Part shown: one piece after another, positions 11,011 through 19,535 of the stretch
Numbering within the stretch: the stretch's first letter is position 1
Layout of the letters: every line of letters starts with the position of its first letter
NCBI GenBank assembly: GCA_046349315.1
Contig: JAXMCQ010000005.1
Location: 62,001-126,000 of the forward strand
From: JAEUMG01 sp046349315
GTDB lineage: Bacteria; Pseudomonadota; Alphaproteobacteria; Rhizobiales; Aestuariivirgaceae
Length of the DNA: 64,000 bases
Reading direction: 5' to 3'
Notes under the pieces: generated by a model
What the model saw: only the letters and a program-made list of their open reading frames with translations
Database searches by the model: none
What the model was told of the DNA's origin: nothing
Position numbers and translations under genes: made by a program

Positions 11011-11763
11011 TCAGCCAAAAATCGGCAGGCTCGCCACCACCGCAAGCGCGATGAGGATCAGGCTCGCAGCCCTGAAAATCGCCGGACTCGCAAAACCGAA
11101 CATATGCGTGCCGAGAAAGGTGCCGATGCCATAGGCCGGCCCGGCCACGATCGACAAGCGGACCACGGCTTCCGATACGAGCCCGCCCCACCAATAATTG
11201 ACGAAGGAGAAAAGGCCGCTTGCCGCGAAGAAGAGAATGATATTGGCACGCAAGCGCACCGGCTCCCGCCCGGTTCCGAGCCAATAGCTCACGACAGGCG
11301 GTCCGCCGATCTGCGCAATGCCGCCGAAGAGGCCGGAGATCGCGCCGACCGCAACCGTTGCCGAGGGATGCGGCCGGCCGTGATAGCGCCAGCCCGAAAG
11401 GATGAGGAGAAACATCGCCGCCGCCATGCCGGCAATCATCCAGCGCAGCGTGAGCGGGTCGAAATTGCGCAGAATCATGGTCCCGCCAGGTATGCCGACA
11501 AGCGCGCCTAGAAACATGACGGTGACTTCGCGGCGGTCGCCGATCTTCCACGCCCGCGGGATGAGATGGGCCGCGAAGATAAGGTCGATGACGGCGAGGA
11601 TCGGTGTCGCGAGTTTCGGCCCGATCAGGCTACTCGCCAAGGGCACGAAGATGAGTGCCGCCCCGAATCCGGAAAACCCGCGCGACAGCCCCGCAGCGAA
11701 AGCGGTCAGGGCCAGAAGCAGCAAAATGCTGGTTGAAAATTCTGGCAGCGAGAACAGGTTCAT
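11011..11763 (-). CDS. TauE/SafE-family anion exporter
   Basis: The 250-residue protein has about eight hydrophobic spans and the paired glycine-rich repeats of the TauE/SafE family (RGFSGFGAALIFVPLAS near residue 28; GAISGLFGGIAQIGGPPVV near 140). Members export sulfite, sulfoacetate or other organic anions. The substrate here is unknown. ATG 11763 overlaps the trmB stop by one base (TGATG), so the two are likely coupled. The frame extends to 11850 but only inside trmB. The gene sits between trmB and rimP, where rhizobial relatives as I recall them have no such transporter. Confidence 0.85.
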   Translation of the reverse strand: MNLFSLPEFSTSILLLLALTAFAAGLSRGFSGFGAALIFVPLASSLIGPKLATPILAVIDLIFAAHLIPRAWKIGDRREVTVMFLGALVGIPGGTMILRNFDPLTLRWMIAGMAAAMFLLILSGWRYHGRPHPSATVAVGAISGLFGGIAQIGGPPVVSYWLGTGREPVRLRANIILFFAASGLFSFVNYWWGGLVSEAVVRLSIVAGPAYGIGTFLGTHMFGFASPAIFRAASLILIALAVVASLPIFG

Positions 11764-12425
11764 CAGGTCAGACTGCGACGGCGGAACGCGAGGTAGCGCG
11801 GTTTTCGGCCCTCGCGCCGCGCCTTTGCTTCGTAGCGCGTCTCGACCCAATCATTTGGCGCATCAGCGCTGTCGGATTGCAATTCCCAGCCGCCATGCTT
11901 GCCGACATGCACGCGCGTCCATTCGACATAATCACCAATATCGCTGGCAAAGATGAAGAGGCCCCCCGGCCGCAAGAGGCGATGGAAATGCGCCAGGCTA
12001 TCCGGATTGACCAGGCGCCGTTTGTGATGGCGCACCTTGGGCCAAGGATCGGGATAAAGAAGATAGATGCGATCGAGACACTCTGCAGGCAGCGCTTCGA
12101 GCAGGTAGCGCACATCGCCATCATGGACGCGGATATTGCCGAGCCCCTTCTCTTCGATGAACGCCAGCAATTTGGCGACGCCGTTGATAAAGGGTTCCGC
12201 ACCGATGAAATCGATCCCGGGATGGAGCGCGGCTTGATGCGCAAGGTGCTCGCCGCCGCCGAAACCGATCTCGAGCCAAGTTTCGTGATTCTGCCGAAGC
12301 ACCGGAGCAGCGATATCGACGCGTAATCGCGGCAATAGCGTTGCCATCAACTCCTGGTGATGCGACCGCAGGGAGTGTCCCTTGCGGCGGCCGTAGAATT
12401 GATGGCGCCGGTCCGGCGGCCTCAC
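11763..12425 (-). CDS. trmB: tRNA (guanine-N7-)-methyltransferase
   Basis: TrmB makes m7G46 in tRNA using S-adenosylmethionine. The SAM-binding motif LEIGFGGGEHL and the catalytic-region motif YLLYPDPWPKVRHHKRRLV are clear. The start is taken as GTG 12425, giving 220 residues beginning (M)RPPDRRHQFYGRRKGHSLR, the conserved TrmB N-terminus. This GTG shares four bases with the metK stop (GTGA). The longer open frame to 12941 runs antisense-free inside metK and is not coding. Coupling to metK puts a SAM consumer next to the SAM producer. Confidence 0.95.
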   Translation of the reverse strand: MRPPDRRHQFYGRRKGHSLRSHHQELMATLLPRLRVDIAAPVLRQNHETWLEIGFGGGEHLAHQAALHPGIDFIGAEPFINGVAKLLAFIEEKGLGNIRVHDGDVRYLLEALPAECLDRIYLLYPDPWPKVRHHKRRLVNPDSLAHFHRLLRPGGLFIFASDIGDYVEWTRVHVGKHGGWELQSDSADAPNDWVETRYEAKARREGRKPRYLAFRRRSLT

Positions 12426-13615
12426 TTCACCGCGGCTTTGAGTTCTTTCGCGAGGTCGGTCTTTTCCCATGAGAAGCCGCCATCGGCCTCCGCCCCGCGC
12501 CCGAAATGGCCATAGGCCGAGGTGCGCGCATAGATCGGTTTGTTGAGCCCCAGATGATTGCGGATGCCGCGCGGTCTCAGATCCATGACCTTCGCCAAAG
12601 CCTTTTCGAGCTTCTTCTCCTCGACCTTGCCGGTACCGTGGGTGTCGACATAGATCGACAGGGGTTCGGCGACGCCGATCGCATAGGAAAGCTGGATGGT
12701 GCAGCGCTTGGCAAGCCCCGCCGCGACGACATTCTTGGCAAGATAGCGCGCTGCATAGGCCGCCGAGCGGTCGACCTTGGTCGGGTCCTTGCCCGAGAAG
12801 GCACCGCCGCCATGCGGGGCCGCGCCACCATAAGTATCGACGATGATCTTGCGCCCGGTGAGGCCGCAATCGCCATCCGGGCCGCCAATGTAAAACTTGC
12901 CGGTGGGATTGATATGCCAGACCGTGTCCTTGTTGATCCACCCCTTGGGCAACGCCTTCTTCACATAGGGCTCGACGATCTTGCGCACCTGCTTGGAGGT
13001 GAGGCTCTCGTCGGTGTGCTGATGCGAAACGACGATCTGCGTGACGCCGACCGGCTTGCCATTCTTATACTGAACGGTGACCTGGCTCTTGGCATCCGGA
13101 CCCAGGACCTTCTCCTTGCCGCTCCGCCGCGCTGTCGACAATTCCTGCAGAATCCGGTGCGCGTAGTAGATCGGCGCCGGCATCAGTTCCGGTGTCTCGT
13201 CGCAGGCATAGCCAAACATGATGCCCTGGTCGCCGGCACCTTCGTCCTTTTGATCGCCGGCATCGACGCCTTGCGCGATATCGGCCGACTGGCCGTGTAG
13301 GAGGATTTCGACCTTGGCGTTCTTCCAGTGGAAGCCGCTCTGCTCATAGCCGATATCCTTGATCGCCTCGCGCGCCGCCGCCTCGATCTTGGCCGGCGTC
13401 ACCGATTTGGGTCCGCGATACTCGCCCGCGATCACGACGCGGTTGGTCGTTGCCATGGTCTCGCAGGCAACCCGCACCTGGCCCGGATCCATGCCGTCGG
13501 CGATTGCCGATCGGTAAAAGAGATCAACCACTTCGTCGGAAATTCGGTCGCACACCTTGTCGGGGTGGCCTTCGGAAACGGATTCGCTCGTGAACAGATA
13601 ATTCTTGCGCGCCAT
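12422..13615 (-). CDS. metK: S-adenosylmethionine synthetase
   Basis: MetK forms SAM from methionine and ATP in the cytosol. The 397-residue product starts MARKNYLFTSESVSEGHPDK, with the ATP-binding ESVSEGHPDKVCD segment. It also carries GAGDQGIMFGYA and GGGAFSGKDPTKVDRSAAY, the two family signatures. It is the first gene of metK-trmB-tauE. About 200 bases of upstream DNA are shared with divergent ectC and contain hairpins immediately before the start codon. Confidence 0.98.
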   Translation of the reverse strand: MARKNYLFTSESVSEGHPDKVCDRISDEVVDLFYRSAIADGMDPGQVRVACETMATTNRVVIAGEYRGPKSVTPAKIEAAAREAIKDIGYEQSGFHWKNAKVEILLHGQSADIAQGVDAGDQKDEGAGDQGIMFGYACDETPELMPAPIYYAHRILQELSTARRSGKEKVLGPDAKSQVTVQYKNGKPVGVTQIVVSHQHTDESLTSKQVRKIVEPYVKKALPKGWINKDTVWHINPTGKFYIGGPDGDCGLTGRKIIVDTYGGAAPHGGGAFSGKDPTKVDRSAAYAARYLAKNVVAAGLAKRCTIQLSYAIGVAEPLSIYVDTHGTGKVEEKKLEKALAKVMDLRPRGIRNHLGLNKPIYARTSAYGHFGRGAEADGGFSWEKTDLAKELKAAVK

Positions 13616-13640
13616 TACTGGATCGGATGCCTCGAAAGCG

Positions 13641-13696
13641 GACCGGCTGCATTGGGATGCCGGTCTTCAAATCCCCACTGCCGCCGGGGAGGCGGC
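13641..13696 (-). promoter_or_regulatory. candidate structured leader of metK
   Basis: Two perfect short hairpins lie 26-81 bases before the metK start on the transcribed strand: GCCGCC/GGCGGC (13696-13691 and 13685-13680), then GACCGGC/GCCGGTC (13665-13659 and 13647-13641). They are joined by a GGGGATTTGAA segment. SAM-sensing RNAs are common before metK-type genes, and GATTTG plus TGCAGCC recall fragments of the SAM-II consensus. The rest of that consensus, including GCTAAA, is not visible, so this stays a candidate. Confidence 0.3.
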
Positions 13697-13834
13697 GATG
13701 CGAGCGATCTTCTGACAAAATTGCCCTAGCGGGTCAAGCAAACCCGCAATCGGCGGCGTGACTGCAAATAAATCTTCAAACAGCGTTCAAAAGATTCGAT
13801 GCTTCGCCCGAAGCTCTACCAGGGGAAACAGTCA

Positions 13835-14230
13835 ATGATCGTCAGGACACTTGCGGAAATCATCGGCGGCACCACGCATGTCAAAGGCGATGTCTGGGAG
13901 AGCCGAAGACTGCTCCTGGCCGGAGACGGAATGGGCTTTTCCCTGAGCGACACCGTAATCAAGGAGGGCAGCGAACAGCGCCTCCATTACAAGCACCATT
14001 TCGAGGCCAATTACTGCATTGCCGGCCGCGGCGAAGTGGTCGACGTCAAATCCGGCAAGACCTTTCCGATCGCTCCCGGCACGCTCTATGCGCTCGACCA
14101 GCATGACGAGCATATCCTGCGCGCAATCGATGGCGATCTCCGCCTCGTCTGCGTCTTCCATCCGCCCTTGACCGGCCAGGAGAAACACCGGACCGACGGC
14201 AGTTATGCTCCGCCAAGTGAGCACACTTGA
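13835..14230 (+). CDS. ectC: L-ectoine synthase, orphan
   Basis: EctC closes N-gamma-acetyl-diaminobutyrate to the osmolyte ectoine. The 131-residue cupin matches from MIVRTLAEIIGGTTHVKGDV to LRLVCVFHPPLTGQE. The residues known to bind the catalytic metal in characterised EctC, E57, Y85 and H93, fall at exactly these positions here. ATG 13835 has AGGGG seven bases upstream; the frame also opens at 13799. No ectA, ectB or ectD is nearby. Orphan ectC genes are known in bacteria that do not make ectoine de novo and may use imported precursors or act in reverse. Which applies here is unknown. Confidence 0.92.
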   Translation: MIVRTLAEIIGGTTHVKGDVWESRRLLLAGDGMGFSLSDTVIKEGSEQRLHYKHHFEANYCIAGRGEVVDVKSGKTFPIAPGTLYALDQHDEHILRAIDGDLRLVCVFHPPLTGQEKHRTDGSYAPPSEHT

Positions 14231-14243
14231 CAATTGCCAGACT

Positions 14244-14290
14244 CTCCCTAGCGTCAAAACCTCGGTTAGGTTTGTCACTTCGCTAGGGAG
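14244..14290 (+). promoter_or_regulatory. inverted repeat overlapping a ribosome binding site
   Basis: CTCCCTAGCG (14244-14253) is the exact complement of CGCTAGGGAG (14281-14290), separated by 27 bases. The right arm contains most of the GGGAGGAG ribosome binding site of the first six-cysteine gene, which starts at 14297. If the arms pair in the mRNA the site would be hidden. The repeat also follows ectC by 13 bases and may serve as its end hairpin. Confidence 0.45.
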
Positions 14291-14296
14291 GAGTTC

Positions 14297-14695
14297 ATGC
14301 GCGCAATCTCGATTGCGCTCATCGCAATGATTTGCTCCCCAGCATGGCGTAGGCGTCTCAGTACGACGATCGTCCTGCTCGCGGGACTGAGCGCGCCCGC
14401 AGCCGCTAATCATTGCGGCAAGGATTTCCTTAAGATCGTGGCGAAGAAGACCGACCACATCACCTACAAATACTATCGGCCTTGCCTTCCCTATCTCTCG
14501 CGCCGAGACGTTTCGGTCGCACAAATGTGCAGCAAATGCATGCCGTTCTTCGTCAACGCCAACGCGTTGGCGAACTGGTTGGCGCCGAAGAAGTCTTGTC
14601 TCCATGCGACGTCCGCCCGAGCGAAGAACGCTGCAGCATCGCTCTTCTCGTTGCAGCGGGACATTCAGAACAAATACTTCCCAAAATGCAAATAG
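14297..14695 (+). CDS. secreted six-cysteine protein, paralogue 1
   Basis: I do not recognise a named family. The 132-residue product has a strong GGGAGGAG site before ATG 14297. Its N-terminus is export-like but interrupted: a first hydrophobic run, then RRR, then STTIVLLAGLSAPAAA before the likely cleavage site. The mature part has six cysteines spaced C-x22-C-x14-C-x2-C-x19-C-x29-C and is Lys/Arg rich. The spacing C-x14-C-x2-C-x19-C is identical in the products of 14708-15040 and 15674-16009, so these are diverged paralogues. Even cysteine number and export suggest a disulfide-stabilised periplasmic or secreted protein. Confidence 0.7.
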   Translation: MRAISIALIAMICSPAWRRRLSTTIVLLAGLSAPAAANHCGKDFLKIVAKKTDHITYKYYRPCLPYLSRRDVSVAQMCSKCMPFFVNANALANWLAPKKSCLHATSARAKNAAASLFSLQRDIQNKYFPKCK

Positions 14696-14707
14696 TCGGG
14701 AGCTGGC

Positions 14708-15040
14708 ATGCTTAGGACGCTTAGATGCGTGTTTGTTCTCGCCTTCGCCTTTTCCACGCCCGGCATCGGCCAGACATGCTCACAAAATTCTATCGCACAC
14801 TTCATGACCATGAGGCACGACATCGGTCCCGCAGAGAATGCGTGTCGCTATTACATGATGGTGAAGAACAAGAATCCCGCTGACGCGTGCAGGCGCTGCA
14901 GAGACTTTTTGACAAGGGTGGATAAAATCGAAGCTTTCGTGCGGAAGAATCCGGCTTGCGCGCAGCATTGGAGCTGGGTTTTTCGGACTGCCAAGTACCT
15001 GAGAGAAAAGGCCAGGCCCATTCTGGCCAAATGCGGATAG
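14708..15040 (+). CDS. secreted six-cysteine protein, paralogue 2
   Basis: This 110-residue product begins MLRTLRCVFVLAFAFSTPGI, a typical signal peptide ending near GIGQ just before the first family cysteine. The mature cysteines are spaced C-x21-C-x14-C-x2-C-x19-C-x24-C, matching its two neighbours. Residues between cysteines are poorly conserved apart from basic and aromatic positions, pointing to a scaffold held by disulfides. It follows paralogue 1 by 12 bases in the same direction, with GGGAGC upstream. Function is unknown. Confidence 0.7.
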   Translation: MLRTLRCVFVLAFAFSTPGIGQTCSQNSIAHFMTMRHDIGPAENACRYYMMVKNKNPADACRRCRDFLTRVDKIEAFVRKNPACAQHWSWVFRTAKYLREKARPILAKCG

Positions 15041-15217
15041 CCCGCCGCGACACCAAACCCACCGCAAGCCACCCCACCGGCTTTACTACCCTCCCCAATA
15101 ATGGCGCTTCTCTAGCTGCCCAATGCGACTAGACTGAGAGTCACGACGAACACTTTGCGGTGGAGCGGGGGCATGTGAGCCCGTTACTGCCATAAGGATC
15201 AACCGGAGATGAACAGC
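15041..15217. other. intergenic gap without recognised feature
   Basis: About 175 bases between the second six-cysteine gene and the AhpD-like gene. I see no convincing gene, terminator or operator. It probably carries the promoter of the AhpD-like gene. Confidence 0.4.
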
Positions 15218-15607
15218 ATGAATCCTATCGAATATCGCGATGCCTCGCCGGAGGTGCGCGCCGTCTTCGACGACATCAAGACGACCCGCAAGGTCGAGGA
15301 CGTCAATAATTTCTGGAAGTATCTGGCGAACGAGCCGCGCATGCTGGCCCATCTGTGGGGAAGCCTTAAAGACATGATGGGGCCGGGCGCGCTCGATCCC
15401 CTCACCAAGGAACTGGTCTATATCGCGGTGTCGATCACCAATAACTGCCCCTACTGCATCGCCAGCCACACGGCCGGCGCCCGCGCCAAAGGGGCGAATG
15501 ATGCGATGCTGAACGAACTCTATGCTGTAACCGGTCTCGCCAACATGACCAACCGCCTCGCCAATGCCTATGACGTGCCGGTTGACGAGGCGTTCAAAGA
15601 TCGTTGA
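15218..15607 (+). CDS. AhpD-like / carboxymuconolactone decarboxylase-family protein
   Basis: The 129-residue helical protein carries CPYCIASHTAGARAKG, the C-x2-C-x3-H redox centre of AhpD-type alkylhydroperoxidases. Such proteins reduce peroxides or act as thiol oxidoreductases in the cytoplasm, usually as trimers or hexamers. ATG 15218 was preferred because GGAG ends nine bases before it; ATG 15209 is also possible. No signal peptide is seen, so a direct link with the exported cysteine proteins on either side is not required. Substrate unknown. Confidence 0.85.
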   Translation: MNPIEYRDASPEVRAVFDDIKTTRKVEDVNNFWKYLANEPRMLAHLWGSLKDMMGPGALDPLTKELVYIAVSITNNCPYCIASHTAGARAKGANDAMLNELYAVTGLANMTNRLANAYDVPVDEAFKDR

Positions 15608-15673
15608 GCTTGACTTTCTCCCCCTTATGACCTTACGTCATCTACGGCCATTCGGGCCGTGGGAGGACTGTAA

Positions 15674-16009
15674 ATGCGAGGAATTTTGCTCGCGGGCTTG
15701 TTGCTCGCTCTGCTTGCCAATCCTCAACCCGCGACCGCAGCCTGCAGCCAGGCATTTTACCGAACCTTATCCAATCAGACCACTGCGATGGAGCATGGAT
15801 CGCACAGATGCCTACGGGCACTTAATTCGAAGAAGATCGATGCCATGCAGATGTGCAGGATTTGCGGACCGACCTTCAGGCAACTGATAGTAATCGAGCG
15901 TACGATTCGTCAGAACAGGTCGTGCTTCAATCTTCCTAAGAAGTTTCAGCGCGAACTGACAACTCTCCGAAGCAACCTCATGTTCATGAAACGTGGATGC
16001 GGACTATAG
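15674..16009 (+). CDS. secreted six-cysteine protein, paralogue 3
   Basis: The 111-residue product starts MRGILLAGLLLALLANPQPA, a clear signal peptide with cleavage near ATAA. Six mature cysteines follow with spacing C-x21-C-x14-C-x2-C-x19-C-x24-C, identical to paralogue 2. The segment AMQMCRIC aligns with VAQMCSKC of paralogue 1. GGGAGGA precedes ATG 15674 at normal distance. The gene lies downstream of the AhpD-like gene, with a small hairpin (ACGGCC/GGCCGT) between them. It is convergent with the ABC operon that ends at 16031. Confidence 0.72.
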   Translation: MRGILLAGLLLALLANPQPATAACSQAFYRTLSNQTTAMEHGSHRCLRALNSKKIDAMQMCRICGPTFRQLIVIERTIRQNRSCFNLPKKFQRELTTLRSNLMFMKRGCGL

Positions 16010-16030
16010 CTAGCGACGCCGTGACCAAAA

Positions 16031-16774
<744 letters not shown>

Positions 16775-16775
16775 G

Positions 16776-17987
16776 TCAGCCTCCCGCCTTGATGCGCGCA
16801 TTGTCGCGCTCGATCAATTTGTCGACGAAGCGCGCCTGCGGAATGGTGATCAGCACGAAAAGAATGGCAACGATCGTCACTGCCGAGAGATTGAACGCAT
16901 TGGAGGCGATGATGCGCGACTGGTTGAAGGCATCGATCACGCCAATTACCTGGACGAGCGCAGTATCCTTCTGCAAACCGATGAAGTCATTGAGGAGCGG
17001 CGCCATGATGCGCCTCACGGCCTGCGGGACCACTACGTAGCGCATGGTTTGCATATAGGAGAGGCCGAGCGAGCGCGCCGCCGCCACTTGGCTCCAATGG
17101 ATACTTTCGATACCGGCGCGATAGACCTCGGCCACGTAGGCGCCATAGGTCAGCGTAAGGGCGAGGATGCAGTACCAGGTGAGCGGCAGTTTCTTGAAGG
17201 AAGAGATCTGCGACGGCTCGATCGCGCCGATATGGGCGAGAAAATTCGCCAATGGCTCGAGCACCAGTTGCGGAAGGCCCGACAAGGGCAGGCCAAAGCC
17301 GACGAGATAAAGCGTGACGATCGCCGGCAATCCCCGAAACACATCGCAATAGATGATAGCGAGCGCCCGGATCGGTTGGCCGGCCGGCCCCGGCAGGAGC
17401 CGCGCAATCGCGACGATCAGTCCCCAAATCAGGACCAGGATCTCTGCCACCACGAAAATGAAGATGTTGTTCCAGAAGGCTTTGACGACGAGCGGCCATT
17501 TCTCGAGCATCAAGGGGAGGAAGAAGAATGTCCGCCCGACCGCAACGTCATTGATGAGGAGAAACGAGATGAAGCCCAGTGCGACGAGCGCGAAAGCGCC
17601 CCAGCCGAACGTGAGGTAGGCCCAGTCGCGCGCTGCGGCGAGATCGATTCGTGCTTCGACGACGTCATTGCGATCAAGCGCCGTCCCGGCCCGTTTCGCG
17701 AAACTCATGGCCCGGACAGCCGGCCAGAAGAGCAAGGCGACACCGGCGATCATCGCCGCGAGGACGAATTCCCACCAACCGGCATAGTGATCGAGATCGA
17801 GTAGCACACTGCGGATGAGCCGCGTCGTACCGTAGCTTGCGAAAACGCAGAGCCCGGCGAAGAGCAATGCGACAAGGGCGAGCGGCTCGGCGCGCCCGGG
17901 ACTGTTTGGGCGCTTGAGGCTTGTGAGTGGACCCGCGCCGCCTTCCCCGTTCAAGGATTGGCGGCGCGTGTCGTCATTCTGGCTCAC
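16776..17987 (-). CDS. polar amino-acid ABC transporter, permease
   Basis: A 403-residue inner-membrane permease of the HisM/GlnP family. The C-terminal half has the coupling motif around EVYRAGIESIHWSQVAAARS followed by VVVPQAVRRIMAPLLNDF. About 150 extra N-terminal residues contain two or three more membrane spans, making it longer than the usual 220-320 residues. It is the only permease gene of the operon, so it probably forms a homodimer. It overlaps the binding-protein gene by four bases (ATGA). Confidence 0.9.
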   Translation of the reverse strand: MSQNDDTRRQSLNGEGGAGPLTSLKRPNSPGRAEPLALVALLFAGLCVFASYGTTRLIRSVLLDLDHYAGWWEFVLAAMIAGVALLFWPAVRAMSFAKRAGTALDRNDVVEARIDLAAARDWAYLTFGWGAFALVALGFISFLLINDVAVGRTFFFLPLMLEKWPLVVKAFWNNIFIFVVAEILVLIWGLIVAIARLLPGPAGQPIRALAIIYCDVFRGLPAIVTLYLVGFGLPLSGLPQLVLEPLANFLAHIGAIEPSQISSFKKLPLTWYCILALTLTYGAYVAEVYRAGIESIHWSQVAAARSLGLSYMQTMRYVVVPQAVRRIMAPLLNDFIGLQKDTALVQVIGVIDAFNQSRIIASNAFNLSAVTIVAILFVLITIPQARFVDKLIERDNARIKAGG

Positions 17988-18835
17988 GGATTGAAGTACG
18001 GAACCTTGGCCGGATCCTTGCCCCAGACCGCGGCGAGATACTTGTCGGCGAGCTTCGACATCGTGCCGTCATCGATCATCGACTGGATGATCTTGTCGAT
18101 CGTCGCGTTATTGGCATTGCCCTTCGGATAGAGCGCGCCGTAGGTCTCGCCCGTCTTGTACTGGCCGATGACCAACATCTTGCCTGGGTTATTCACCTCT
18201 TCGGCAAGCGTAATCGACGTATCGGTCATCGCCGCATCGATCTGGCCGGCGCGCAAGGCCGTGAACATGTCGCCCTGGTCGGGATAGACCTGGAGGTTTG
18301 TCAGGCCGAGCTTGTCGGTTGCGAAGGCGGCACCGGTCGTTGCCTGCTGCACGCCGATGACCTTTTCTTTGATCGTCTTTTCGTCGACCGGATTGTCGGT
18401 GCGCACCAGGACGCCGATGTCGGAGTAGAAATAGGGGACCGAGAAATCGACGACCTTCTTGCGCTCATCGGTGATGGAGATTTCCGACATGGCGAGATCG
18501 AAATCGGAAGTCTGGCCGGTGACCAATGGATCCCAGCCGACATTGACGACTTCGAGCTTGTCATAGCCGGCGCGCCAGGCGATCTCCGCCGCCATGCAAT
18601 ATTCCATGCCGTCCTTGATGGCTTCCGGCGTATCGCCGTTCCACCAGATCGGTGCGGGCAACGAAACCTCGACCGTGAGCTGACCCGCCTTCGCCGGATT
18701 GGCGATCGGGATCGAGCCCTTTTGGCCGGTTAATTCGCAATTGCCGATCATGTCGGCGGCCTGCGCCGTCGCGCCGTAACCGGCAAGCACTGCGACCATG
18801 CCGGTCGCCAGCAACATTCGTTTTATCATGTCCAT
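17984..18835 (-). CDS. amino-acid ABC transporter, periplasmic binding protein
   Basis: The 283-residue product begins MDMIKRMLLATGMVAVLAGY with signal cleavage near ATAQA. The mature part belongs to the polar-amino-acid binding family (SBP_bac_3), with MSEISITDERKKVVDFSVPY, the conserved segment after the first lobe, and DAAMTDTSITL in the second lobe. ATG 18835 has GAGAGGA upstream; ATG 18829 is an alternative. It is first in the operon and its stop overlaps the permease start. The exact amino acid cannot be told. Confidence 0.9.
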   Translation of the reverse strand: MDMIKRMLLATGMVAVLAGYGATAQAADMIGNCELTGQKGSIPIANPAKAGQLTVEVSLPAPIWWNGDTPEAIKDGMEYCMAAEIAWRAGYDKLEVVNVGWDPLVTGQTSDFDLAMSEISITDERKKVVDFSVPYFYSDIGVLVRTDNPVDEKTIKEKVIGVQQATTGAAFATDKLGLTNLQVYPDQGDMFTALRAGQIDAAMTDTSITLAEEVNNPGKMLVIGQYKTGETYGALYPKGNANNATIDKIIQSMIDDGTMSKLADKYLAAVWGKDPAKVPYFNP

Positions 18836-18926
18836 GGATGACGTCCTCTCGGGCGGATTATGAATGCGCCGCAACAGGTACGACTAGACCAAATGCGGCT
18901 AGCTTGAGCAAGAGCCGAACTGTGGC

Positions 18927-19319
18927 TCAGTCCGGCTTTCCGTCGGCGAACTGCTTCACCATCCCCATAATGGCGCGGCGCGCCACCGGATCGCTGATCT
19001 CGCTGAAGGCGCGTGCCAGTTGCGAGACTTCCGATGAGGAGAGGAGATCGGTGATGCCGACTTCCGACATGCCCGGCTGTTGCCCGGTCTCCGGCAATTC
19101 GTCGAAGAAGAACTGCACCGGTACGCCCAATATTTGCGCCAAGTAATAGAGTCGGCTGGCGCTGACGCGGTTTGATCCCTTTTCGTATTTTTGCACCTGC
19201 TGAAAGGTGATGCCCAGCATTTCGCCAAGCTTTTCCTGGCTCATGCCGATCAGCAAGCGGCGCATCCGCACGCGGTTTCCGACGTGCCGGTCGATATAAT
19301 TCGGGTCTCGTTTAGACAT
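18927..19319 (-). CDS. XRE-family regulator, PraR/PhrR-like
   Basis: A 130-residue cytoplasmic DNA-binding protein. The helix-turn-helix spans MSQEKLGEMLGITFQQVQKY and is followed by EKGSNRVSASRLYYLAQILG. This strongly resembles the rhizobial PraR/PhrR group, which affects quorum sensing, attachment and acid response. ATG 19319 (MSKRDPNYIDRHVGNRVRMR) was chosen over an upstream ATG at 19352 because it matches the family start. It is next to lnt, as phrR is next to actA (lnt) in Sinorhizobium. A CRP-like box lies about 90 bases upstream. Confidence 0.85.
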   Translation of the reverse strand: MSKRDPNYIDRHVGNRVRMRRLLIGMSQEKLGEMLGITFQQVQKYEKGSNRVSASRLYYLAQILGVPVQFFFDELPETGQQPGMSEVGITDLLSSSEVSQLARAFSEISDPVARRAIMGMVKQFADGKPD

Positions 19320-19404
19320 GTTTTCGCCCCCAGATCCCTCGCGGTCTGCCAAATCACTTCACTCAGACCGATTGCCCCCGATCTGCGAACCCACGCCGTG
19401 ATCA

Positions 19405-19420
19405 TGTGATCTCGATCACG
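19405..19420 (-). promoter_or_regulatory. CRP/FNR-type binding site
   Basis: TGTGATCTCGATCACG fits the CRP consensus TGTGA-N6-TCACA in nine of ten half-site positions and is a near-perfect dyad (GTGAT/ATCAC). The 182-base gap between lnt and the XRE gene is AT-rich here. Because lnt ends at this gap, the site most likely controls the XRE regulator. Which CRP/FNR homologue binds is unknown. Confidence 0.5.
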
Positions 19421-19535
19421 AAATTGTGTTCTATTTTATTGATAATACAGCAAAGCGGCATACGCAACTGGTCGACCACTTTTTCTGGCGCTTTGACGCA
19501 TACGCCAAATGCGGCAGGAGCGCAGCTCAGGCGAT

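Noticed and set aside
12426..12941. N-terminal extension of trmB
   Set aside because: The extra residues are inside metK in another frame and resemble no protein. The GTG at 12425 gives the conserved start.
13641..13696. Firm call of a SAM-II riboswitch before metK
   Set aside because: Only fragments of the consensus are visible; the downstream GCTAAA element and the pseudoknot partner were not found.
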